Source of the DNA: an uncultured Acidimicrobiales bacterium
Lineage (GTDB): Bacteria; Actinomycetota; Acidimicrobiia; Acidimicrobiales; SZUA-35
NCBI GenBank assembly: GCA_938008925.1
Contig: CALLIQ010000528.1
Coordinates: 1-6,549 of the forward strand
Reading direction: 5' to 3'
Length of the DNA: 6,549 bases
In this document: positions 1 through 5,837 of the stretch, piece by piece
Layout of the letters: each line of letters begins with the position of its first letter
How positions within the stretch are numbered: the stretch's first letter is position 1
The notes under the pieces: model-generated
What the model was told of the DNA's origin: nothing
The model's database searches: none
Seen by the model: the letters and a program-made list of their open reading frames with translations, nothing else
Translations under genes and position numbers: made by a program

Positions 1-819
1 GTCGAGGAGTTCGGGGGCCAGGCGCTCGCTCTCTTCTTCGTCGAGACAGCTGCTGATGAAGTATGCGACGTCCTTCATGCCGCAGCCACCGCCCACGTAT
101 TGAAAGTCGACCGCGGCCGCCCTGCGTCCGTCGTCGCTGAAGCAGAAGTTGGCGAGCTTGGCGTCGCCGTGGACGATCGTTTGGAACGGGCTGTCGGTGA
201 GCCGCCGGTCGATCTCGGGAGCCGCCGCCCGGAGCGGTCCGTCGTCGAGCGCAGCGAGTTCGTCGGGCCGGGTTGCCAGGTGCCAGTACGTCCCGATCGG
301 CCACAAGCCATCGGGCACGACCCCCATGAAGGTGGCGTGGAAGTCTGCCAGCCACGCCAGGCACGCCTCGATCTCGACGCCAACGTCGAGTCGGCTCGCG
401 AGGTGGTCGCGCCGCCCGGCGAAGCCCGAGTCGTCGAGGTCCTCCATCACCATCACGACACCGTCGTCTCGGGACTCGATCGCGAGCAGGCGCGGCACCC
501 GGCACGCGTCGGAGCACGTGGCTGCATACCGGTCGTACCACTCGGTCTCGACCCGGTACGACCGCAGCTTTCGTTCATGCGACAGGTCGGTGCTCCAACC
601 CCGCGGATGATCCTGCTCGTCGGGCCAACGAACGTGCTTGACGATCGCGCTCCCGGCTCCCCGGCCGTCGAGCTGGCATCGCACGATCTGCCCGTATCCG
701 CTCCACAGACGCTGCACCATCTGCGTGCCGACGATGGCCTGTGCCCCGGTCGACGTCAGGACAACGGCGGCGAGATCGGCGTCAAGGTCAGCGGGAATGG
801 GTTGATGGGGCTCGGTCAC
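1..819 (-). CDS. Choline/ecdysteroid-kinase-like phosphotransferase, partial (C-terminus beyond left edge)
   Basis: This is a kinase-fold enzyme of the aminoglycoside phosphotransferase / CHK-like (EcKinase, DUF1679) group, expected to transfer phosphate from ATP to a hydroxyl of a small molecule in the cytosol. 273 codons are visible and no stop is reached. Seen: AIVKH with candidate ATP-binding Lys61, a helix with Glu92, a hinge-like VMVMEDLDDSGF (122-133), the catalytic-loop motif HGDAKLANF (218-226; Asp220, Asn224) and a metal-binding VDFQ (Asp238) followed by GCGMKDVAYFI. All key kinase residues are therefore present. Relatives usually run to about 340-360 residues, so perhaps 70-90 are missing at the edge. 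The GTG at 819 is chosen because the sequence is protein-like right from it and it lies 10 bases past the permease stop. No clear Shine-Dalgarno is visible, so translation may be coupled to the permease. Substrate unknown. The family call is firm; the exact subfamily is inference. Confidence 0.85.
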   Translation of the reverse strand, partial: MTEPHQPIPADLDADLAAVVLTSTGAQAIVGTQMVQRLWSGYGQIVRCQLDGRGAGSAIVKHVRWPDEQDHPRGWSTDLSHERKLRSYRVETEWYDRYAATCSDACRVPRLLAIESRDDGVVMVMEDLDDSGFAGRRDHLASRLDVGVEIEACLAWLADFHATFMGVVPDGLWPIGTYWHLATRPDELAALDDGPLRAAAPEIDRRLTDSPFQTIVHGDAKLANFCFSDDGRRAAAVDFQYVGGGCGMKDVAYFISSCLDEEESERLAPELLD

Positions 820-829
820 GGACGAGGCG

Positions 830-3055
830 CTACGACACCGCGTCTGGTGCGGCTGTGTCTGTCGCGACTGTGTCTGATGCGGCTGTGTCTGTCGCGACTG
901 TGTCTGTTGTGACTGTGTCCGGCTCGGCTTCGTCGCCTGCGAGCTGCGCATACTTCGCTTCGAAGGGGTCGAGGCCTTCGTTCAGGAGGTCGATGTCGGA
1001 CGGCTCGCCGATGATGGCGACGCCGTCGAACGCCAAGAGCATGACGTCGGGGGTCGGGATGACGAGCTCGCCGTCGCGCTCGATGAGCGCCAAGATGCAC
1101 GAACTCGGCAGATCGAGCTCTCCGACCGTTCGGCCGAGCTGCTCGACGAGGAAGGGCATCGTCTCGACGGGCCCGTGGTAGAAGTGGTCGTCGCGCATCA
1201 GCACCGCGTTGAGCGCCTTCTCGTTGGTCGCCCTCAGCCAGCGGTCGGTGAACTGATCGCTCTGCACCACTTCGGCGATGTGACCGGCGAGACGCAGGTC
1301 GAGGCCGACGGGCTGGCCCGGCGACACCAGAAACAACAGCGTGTGCGCGTCGTCGAGGTCGTCGATGACGAAGTCGACGTCGACGACCGACATGTCGACG
1401 TCGCGACCAAACCGACACACCACGAGCTCGGGCTGACCGATGTCCTTCGCCAGGACGATCGACATGAACACGCCTTCGCCGACAGGGCGGAACGCCAGCG
1501 AGTCGGTGATGGCTTCGGCCACTTCGTCGCCGTCGACGAAGCGCTGTCTCGCCGTCTCTTGCACGAGGGTGGCCAACCCGGTGTTGTCGAACGCGCCGGT
1601 CTGCAGATCGAGCACCGCTGAGCGAGCGATCAGCGCCTCGTAGCTGAGGTTCTCGTCCTCGGTTCGATCGTGAATGATCGTCATGAGCTCGCGTTCGAGC
1701 CCTTCGTACTTCTGCTCGCCGAGCCGCTGGTGCACGTGGAAGATGGCGCCTCGCCGAACGACGTTCTCCGACGCGTACCAGCGGTACCAGGCGACGCATC
1801 CGAGAAGCAGGGCTGCGGTGAAGGCGATGGCGAGCGCACCCATCTCGCTGATGAGCCACAGGGCGATGAGCACGCCGGCAATCTGCAGCCACGGATACAG
1901 CGGAGCCCGGAAGCCGGGCTTGTAGCTGTCGATCCGGCTCTCCCGCATCACGATGACGGCGATGCAGATGAGGGCGAAGAGGACGAGCTGGAATGCTGAG
2001 GCCAGCTTGGCGACGGCTTCGACGTCGAAGACGAGCAGCACGACGATCATCGAGGCGACGGTCATGACGACCGACTTGGCCGGCGTGCCGAACCGGCCGA
2101 GTTCAGCAAGCGTGCTCGGGATCAGCTTGTCCTTGCCCATGGCGTACGGGTAGCGGGAGGCCGAGAGAATGCCGGCGTTGCCCGTCGAGGCGAAGGCGGC
2201 GATTGCGGCGACGACGATCAGGACGACGCCGAGGTCGGCGGGCACCCAATCGAGGAACACCTCGCCGGCATCGGCCACGGGCGTCAGGCTCTCCTCGAGC
2301 TCGGCCTGGTCGAGCGTGTTGATGAGGATCAGCGTGCCGAGCGTGTAGATGATCGTCGCCGTGGCGAGCGACAGGGTCATGCCAAGCGGGATGTTTCGAT
2401 CGGGGTTCTCGATCTCTTCGGCGACGCTCGCCACCTTGGTCAGGCCGGCGTAGGAGACGAAGACGAGGCCGATGGTCGAGACGAAGCCGACGAGCCCGGA
2501 CCGGAAGAACTCCTGATCGTCACCATTGGGCGTGAACCCCGAAGCACCGTCGACCTCGGAGACCCCGAGGATGATGAAGGCGGTGAGGATCACGACGAGC
2601 GAGGAGACCAGCAGCCGCTGGAGCAGCGTCGTCTCCTTTGCGCCGACGATGTTCAGCACGCCGAACGCCACCGTGAGGATGATGGCCAGGAGCGTGAACG
2701 AGATGTCGAGATACAGACTCAGGTAGGCGCCCATGCCGACGAGCGCGAACGCACTCTTGAACACGACGGCGACCCACGAGCCGAGACCACCGATCGTGCC
2801 CATCAGGGGCCCCATCGCACGATCGAGGAAGTAGTAGGTGCCACCGGCCTTCGGCATTGCGGTGGAGAGCTCGGCCATGCTGTACATAGCCGGCAGGATC
2901 AGCAGGCCAGCGACAAAGTAGGCGAGGTACACGCTGTCGCCGGTCAGACCTGCAGCCAGCCCCGGCAACAGGAACAGGCCGGAGCTGAACATCGCGCCTG
3001 TCGACATCGCGTAGACGTCGAAGAGCGTCAGATTTTTCTTGAGCGAATCAGGCAT
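830..3055 (-). CDS. APC-superfamily amino acid permease fused to EIIA-like and TrkA-C-like cytosolic domains
   Basis: 741-residue inner-membrane secondary transporter, probably for amino acids or amines. Residues 12-424 hold about twelve hydrophobic segments (near 12-34, 41-62, 84-109, 118-136, 146-165, 186-205, 224-246, 274-295, 326-345, 351-370, 386-403, 405-424). APC marks are the TM1 stretch STGAMFSSGLFLLPG (18-32), AEEIENPDRNIP (212-223) after TM6 and SASRYPYAMGKDKLIP (298-313). After a linker (425-485), residues about 490-625 resemble a PTS EIIA type-2 domain and about 637-691 a TrkA-C/RCK-C domain, probably a cytosolic regulatory tail; I recall the same order in archaeal and bacterial permeases. 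The position where EIIA carries its phosphorylated His is Ile533, so phosphoryl transfer is unlikely. The extreme C-terminus (711-741) is a degenerate pentapeptide repeat. The ATG at 3055 follows a purine-rich ribosome site and begins just before TM1. Middle gene of a three-gene operon. Transport substrate not inferable. Confidence 0.93.
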   Translation of the reverse strand: MPDSLKKNLTLFDVYAMSTGAMFSSGLFLLPGLAAGLTGDSVYLAYFVAGLLILPAMYSMAELSTAMPKAGGTYYFLDRAMGPLMGTIGGLGSWVAVVFKSAFALVGMGAYLSLYLDISFTLLAIILTVAFGVLNIVGAKETTLLQRLLVSSLVVILTAFIILGVSEVDGASGFTPNGDDQEFFRSGLVGFVSTIGLVFVSYAGLTKVASVAEEIENPDRNIPLGMTLSLATATIIYTLGTLILINTLDQAELEESLTPVADAGEVFLDWVPADLGVVLIVVAAIAAFASTGNAGILSASRYPYAMGKDKLIPSTLAELGRFGTPAKSVVMTVASMIVVLLVFDVEAVAKLASAFQLVLFALICIAVIVMRESRIDSYKPGFRAPLYPWLQIAGVLIALWLISEMGALAIAFTAALLLGCVAWYRWYASENVVRRGAIFHVHQRLGEQKYEGLERELMTIIHDRTEDENLSYEALIARSAVLDLQTGAFDNTGLATLVQETARQRFVDGDEVAEAITDSLAFRPVGEGVFMSIVLAKDIGQPELVVCRFGRDVDMSVVDVDFVIDDLDDAHTLLFLVSPGQPVGLDLRLAGHIAEVVQSDQFTDRWLRATNEKALNAVLMRDDHFYHGPVETMPFLVEQLGRTVGELDLPSSCILALIERDGELVIPTPDVMLLAFDGVAIIGEPSDIDLLNEGLDPFEAKYAQLAGDEAEPDTVTTDTVATDTAASDTVATDTAAPDAVS
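845..919 (-). repeat. Five 15-bp tandem repeats encoding the pentapeptide tail of the permease
   Basis: Five in-phase 15-base units encode DTVTT, DTVAT, DTAAS, DTVAT and DTAAP on the minus strand, followed by a degraded DAVS before the stop. On the plus strand the core reads like gcggctgtgtctgtcgcgac, and alternate units are nearly identical, giving a 30-base higher-order period repeated about twice. The unit is a multiple of three, so copy-number changes by slippage would keep the reading frame. The encoded Thr/Ala/Asp tail is probably disordered. This lies inside the coding sequence and is not a CRISPR array: the units are short and contiguous, with no spacers. Confidence 0.9.
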
Positions 3056-3058
3056 GGG

Positions 3059-3067
3059 TCCCTTTCC
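3059..3067 (-). promoter_or_regulatory. Ribosome binding site of the permease
   Basis: On the minus strand the 18-base gap between the methyltransferase stop and the permease ATG reads GGAAAGGGA here, with the AAAGG part ending five bases before the ATG at 3055. It is the clearest Shine-Dalgarno-like stretch in the operon and supports this start. The gap leaves no room for a separate promoter or a terminator, so the permease is most likely co-transcribed with the methyltransferase. Confidence 0.6.
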
Positions 3068-3073
3068 ACCCCG

Positions 3074-4072
3074 TCACGTACCGTAGTCAAGTCTCGGGTC
3101 ACCCAACGGAATGGCCGAGCTCCAGCGAACGCACACACCGGCGGACAGCCTGCGACCGTCGCTCGACTCCAGCGTCAGCGCACGACTCGTCGATCCTCCC
3201 GCCGGCGCATCGCGCATCGCTTCAGCCACAACCGACTCCGCATCGGCGACCCCGAACCCCGGCGCATGGCAGCTGAACAGCAGGAAGCGCTGCGCCTGAT
3301 CGGGAGCGTCGAGAAGCTGAGCGCAGTGGTCGAGCAGCTCGTCGACGTGCTGGCCGAACTTGAACGGGCGCCCCTTCGGACCGTGGCCATAGGTCGGCGG
3401 ATCCGCGATCACGCCGTCGTAGCGGTTGCCTCGGCGGCACTCCTTCGCGACGAACTTCATGGCGTCGTCGACCAGCCACCGGATGGGGCGATCGGCGAGC
3501 CCGGAGCCTTCGGCGTTGCGCTTCGCCCACGCGACGGTCGGGCCGGAAGAGTCGACGTGGGTCACCTCAGCACCCGCCGCAGCGGCGGCGAGGCTCGCCG
3601 CTCCCGTGTAGCCAAAGAGATTCAGCACCTTCGGACGCCTCGCCGAGTCCGTTTCACTGCAACGGCGAACCGCGTCGGCGATCCAATCCCAGTTGTCCGC
3701 CTGCTCGGGAAACACTCCGATATTGCCCGATGGACGCAACTCCATCAGCAACTGGCTGTCGCCGTGGCGCACCGGCCACGCTCCCGCCCCCTCCGAACCA
3801 TCACGCCCCGAATCGTCGAGGCCGAGCGAGTCGGACACCCATCGCCCCTTGCCACCACCGGCGAGATCGAACCGGGCCGTCGCGGTCGCCCATCGATCTG
3901 GATCGGCAACCGGCAATCCCTCGGCAGCGGGGCTCGGACGGTCGAGCACCTCGGAGCCGAATCGCTCGAGCTTGCGCCCAGCACCGAAGTCCAGCAGTTG
4001 ATACTGCGACGCCTCAAACACCGATGACCCAACTCGCCACGGGTTTGGCTCGCTGATCCGCCGCGGCGTCAC
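3074..4072 (-). CDS. RlmI-like class I SAM-dependent methyltransferase
   Basis: 332-residue cytosolic Rossmann-fold methyltransferase of the RlmI-like group, whose best-known member makes 5-methylcytosine in 23S rRNA. Seen: an N-terminal segment YQLLDFGAGRKLERFG (24-39) typical of a short RlmI-like subfamily, NIGVFPEQADNWDWI (117-131), SAM motif I LNLFGYTGAASLAAAAAGAE (150-169) with acidic Asp174, VDDAMKFV (201-208), the DPPTYG motif (224-229) and FSCHAPGF (266-273). Cys268 sits where m5C enzymes often carry their nucleophile. No N-terminal PUA domain is present, unlike E. coli RlmI, so an RNA target is plausible but unproven and I give no symbol. Start: the GTG at 4072 has an in-frame stop directly upstream (4075-4073), so it is the longest possible; a second GTG at 4021 (residue 18) would still keep the conserved domain. 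Residues about 82-97, rich in Asp, Gly and Ser, look like a loop insertion. First gene of the minus-strand operon, divergent from the DUF1330 gene. Confidence 0.9.
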   Translation of the reverse strand: MTPRRISEPNPWRVGSSVFEASQYQLLDFGAGRKLERFGSEVLDRPSPAAEGLPVADPDRWATATARFDLAGGGKGRWVSDSLGLDDSGRDGSEGAGAWPVRHGDSQLLMELRPSGNIGVFPEQADNWDWIADAVRRCSETDSARRPKVLNLFGYTGAASLAAAAAGAEVTHVDSSGPTVAWAKRNAEGSGLADRPIRWLVDDAMKFVAKECRRGNRYDGVIADPPTYGHGPKGRPFKFGQHVDELLDHCAQLLDAPDQAQRFLLFSCHAPGFGVADAESVVAEAMRDAPAGGSTSRALTLESSDGRRLSAGVCVRWSSAIPLGDPRLDYGT

Positions 4073-4082
4073 TCACGACGTC

Positions 4083-4111
4083 ACGCTACTTCTGACCGGC
4101 CGCAACGTCAC
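4083..4111 (-). promoter_or_regulatory. Candidate promoter for the minus-strand operon
   Basis: On the minus strand, GTGACG (4111-4106), a 17-base spacer and TAGCGT (4088-4083) form a weak sigma-70-type match (TGAC core; TAnnnT). The predicted transcript start near 4076 would leave a leader of about four bases before the GTG at 4072, in keeping with the lack of a Shine-Dalgarno there. It is inferred from pattern only; in a GC-rich spacer such matches can arise by chance. Confidence 0.35.
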
Positions 4112-4141
4112 CGCTCGCTGGTGCGGGCAGCGCCGTGTTCG

Positions 4142-4147
4142 TAGTCT
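4142..4147 (+). promoter_or_regulatory. Candidate -10 element for a leaderless DUF1330 transcript
   Basis: TAGTCT fits the actinobacterial TAnnnT -10 pattern and lies exactly at -12 to -7 relative to the A of the ATG at 4154, so transcription would start at or next to the start codon. No Shine-Dalgarno-like sequence precedes the ATG, and an in-frame stop (4142-4144) rules out a longer protein. No good -35 is visible; the base window expected for it reads TGGTGC. Leaderless genes are common in actinobacteria. Good positional fit, but one short motif only. Confidence 0.5.
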
Positions 4148-4153
4148 CACGCC

Positions 4154-4969
4154 ATGCACGTGACCCGCACCGACGAGCAGTGGAAACTGCTGAACGACGC
4201 TGACGCCGACACACCGATCGTGATGTTGAACCTCATCCGCTTCCGCGACACGGCGCTCGAGGGCCACGGCTGTGACGGCATGACGGGCCAGGAGGCGTAT
4301 GCCGAGTACGGACGACGGCTTCGAGGCTTGGCTGCCGACTTTCCCGGCTCGCCCTTCTGGGTCGGCGATGCCGGCCGGACCTACATCGGGCCTGACGGCG
4401 AGGACTGGGACATGGTCTTGTGCGTCGGGTACGAGTCGGTCTCGATCTTCCGCGACATGCTCGCCTCCGAGCCGTACCAGGAGGCGGCGATCGCTCGAAC
4501 GGCGGCGGTCGCCGACTCACGTCTGGTGCTGATGCACCAGACCGCCGATGCCGGCGACGAGATGAAGCAGTGGGTCGCCCCGGCGAGCGCGGGCGACGAC
4601 GAGGGAACCGGCGCCGCAGACGGCCCGATCGTGATGCTCAACCTGATCCGGTACAACGAGGCGGCGCTGGCCGACCACACCTGCGACGGCATGACCGGCG
4701 AGGAGGCCTACGCCGAATACGTCCGTCGATTGCAGGCCATGAACGATCACGACTTCCCCGGCCGGGTCATCTGGGATGGTGAAGGTCAGGCAACGATCAT
4801 CGGCCCGGCCGAGGAGATGTGGGATCGCATCTTGTTGATCGCCTATCCGTCGCTCGACGACTTCCGCCGAATGGCCAACTCCGAGATCTACCAAACCGCA
4901 GGCCCAGCACGCACCGCTGCTGCGCTCGACTCACGCCTCATCCTGACCCACCAACGGTTCCCTCGGTAG
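4154..4969 (+). CDS. Double DUF1330-like domain protein of unknown function
   Basis: 271 residues made of two copies of one domain, at about 21-129 and 158-267, joined by a Gly/Ala/Asp-rich linker (about 130-157). Aligned by eye with one gap, the copies are about 58% identical (63 of 109). Shared blocks are PIVMLNLIR, CDGMTG(Q/E)EAYAEY, DFPG, IGP, W-D, FR-M--SE-YQ and ARTAA--DSRL-L-HQ. The EAYAEY, SE-YQ and DSRL blocks resemble DUF1330, a family of dimeric alpha/beta-barrel (ferredoxin-like) proteins of about 95-130 residues. A fused pair could form within one chain the barrel that single-domain relatives form as dimers. There is no signal peptide or membrane segment, so it should be cytosolic. 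Each copy keeps one Cys (40 and 177) in the CDGMTG loop. The ATG follows an in-frame stop and no Shine-Dalgarno is visible. It is followed on the same strand by the crotonase gene and may share its transcript. The reaction, if any, is unknown. Confidence 0.85.
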   Translation: MHVTRTDEQWKLLNDADADTPIVMLNLIRFRDTALEGHGCDGMTGQEAYAEYGRRLRGLAADFPGSPFWVGDAGRTYIGPDGEDWDMVLCVGYESVSIFRDMLASEPYQEAAIARTAAVADSRLVLMHQTADAGDEMKQWVAPASAGDDEGTGAADGPIVMLNLIRYNEAALADHTCDGMTGEEAYAEYVRRLQAMNDHDFPGRVIWDGEGQATIIGPAEEMWDRILLIAYPSLDDFRRMANSEIYQTAGPARTAAALDSRLILTHQRFPR

Positions 4970-5029
4970 ACCCGCCGCTCGACGATTCGCCCCCACCCGA
5001 CACGGACGTCAAGATGACGAGGTCGACTT

Positions 5030-5035
5030 GGGGGA
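5030..5035 (+). promoter_or_regulatory. Ribosome binding site deciding the crotonase start
   Basis: GGGGGA lies eight bases before the ATG at 5044 but only two before the ATG at 5038, so 5044 is the preferred start. The G-run can pair with CCCCCA at 4990-4995 (6 bp with TGGGGG at 5029-5034), and shorter pairings inside the loop (CGAC 4998-5001 with GTCG 5022-5025; CGTC 5007-5010 with GACG 5016-5019) could stack on it. Masking of the ribosome site is therefore possible but unproven. Confidence 0.5.
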
Positions 5036-5043
5036 ACATGACG

Positions 5044-5829
5044 ATGAGCTACGAAACGATTCTGACCGACGTCGTTGACGACGTACTGGTGATCACGATG
5101 AACCGGCCGGCCAAGCTGAACGCGTGGACGCCGACGATGGGCGCCGAGATGGCGGCTGCGGTCGAGGTGGCGAACGACGACACGAACATCATCGCCATCG
5201 TCGTCACCGGCGCAGGCCGAGGCTTCTGCGCTGGCGCCGACATGACCGAGGTGTTCCAGGCACAGCTCGACGGCGACGAAGAAGACCGCACGCCGCGCGA
5301 CTGGGTTGGCCTGATGCGTTCGTGCAAGCCGATCATCGCAGCCGTCAACGGCGCAGCGATCGGCGTCGGTCTGAGTCAGATCCTGTCGATGGACCACATC
5401 ATCGGAGCGGCCGGGGCGAAGCTCAGCCTGCGGTTCGTCAAGGTCGGGGTGGTGCCCGAGCTCGGCAGCTCAAATCTCGTGCCGATGCGCGTCGGGTTCG
5501 GGAAGGCCAGCGAGCTCATGCTGACCGGCAAGACGATTCTGGCTGAGGAAGCGGCCGAGATCGGCTTGATCGATCGATGCGTCGAGCCGGAGCAACTGCT
5601 CGATGCAGCCCTCGAGATGGCGCACGAGATGGGCGAGAACCCGCAAGCGTCACTTGCCTTCACCAAGCAGCTGTTGACCGCCAACATGAGCAACGACTCG
5701 CTCAGGGACGCGCAGCGGCTCGAGCTCGAACTCCTCAATCAGGCCTATGAGACGCCGGAGCACAAAGAGGCCATCGCGGCGTTCCTGGCCAAGCGCGAAC
5801 CCGACTTCAAGGCAGCGCGCGGCTCATAG
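5044..5829 (+). CDS. Enoyl-CoA hydratase/isomerase family (crotonase-fold) protein, isomerase-like active site
   Basis: 261-residue crotonase-superfamily enzyme, expected in the cytosol and acting on an acyl-CoA. Seen: VLVITMNRPAKLNAW (14-28), the CoA and oxyanion-hole segment VVTGAGRGFCAGADM (53-67), the second oxyanion segment AAVNGAAIGVGLSQILSMDH (99-118), SLRFVKVGVVPELGSSNLVP (128-147) and LTGKTILAEEAAEIGLID (160-177). The length is normal for the family. The two catalytic Glu of true hydratases (rat Glu144 and Glu164) align with Ser111 and Phe131, while Glu139 in VPELGSS sits like the single catalytic Glu of delta3,delta2-enoyl-CoA isomerases of the ECI2 type. An isomerase-like reaction is therefore more likely than hydration; this is inference from alignment by eye. 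The C-terminus (about 205-258) is the usual helical trimerisation/CoA lid region. The start at 5044 is set by the ribosome site; an ATG at 5038 is the alternative, and the frame stays open back to 4819 inside the DUF1330 gene but without protein-like sequence. No promoter is obvious in the 74-base gap. Confidence 0.92.
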   Translation: MSYETILTDVVDDVLVITMNRPAKLNAWTPTMGAEMAAAVEVANDDTNIIAIVVTGAGRGFCAGADMTEVFQAQLDGDEEDRTPRDWVGLMRSCKPIIAAVNGAAIGVGLSQILSMDHIIGAAGAKLSLRFVKVGVVPELGSSNLVPMRVGFGKASELMLTGKTILAEEAAEIGLIDRCVEPEQLLDAALEMAHEMGENPQASLAFTKQLLTANMSNDSLRDAQRLELELLNQAYETPEHKEAIAAFLAKREPDFKAARGS

Positions 5830-5837
5830 CCACGGCC

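Noticed and set aside
100..912. Long plus-strand open frame (270 codons) opposite the phosphotransferase
   Set aside because: Its translation has no family character and is rich in Arg, Val and Gly; the opposite strand encodes a clear kinase with HGD and DFQ motifs. Such antisense open frames are expected in GC-rich genes.
846..920. CRISPR-like repeat array
   Set aside because: The units are 15 bases, contiguous, without spacers and in frame with the permease, so this is a coding tandem repeat.
816..1892. 358-codon minus-strand frame overlapping the permease 3' half
   Set aside because: It is an Arg/His-rich out-of-frame shadow of the permease, which has clear domains in its own frame over the same bases.
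3266..4027. Plus-strand open frame (253 codons) opposite the methyltransferase
   Set aside because: There is no recognisable motif, and the minus strand holds SAM motif I and DPPTYG here.
4819..5043. N-terminal extension of the crotonase into the DUF1330 gene
   Set aside because: The extension is Pro/Arg/Asp-rich, overlaps the end of a well-supported gene and has no ribosome site; the crotonase fold begins at about 5050.
5821..5831. Hairpin GGCT-CAT-AGCC as a bidirectional terminator
   Set aside because: The stem is only 4 bp with a 3-base loop and no T-run on either side, too weak to call.
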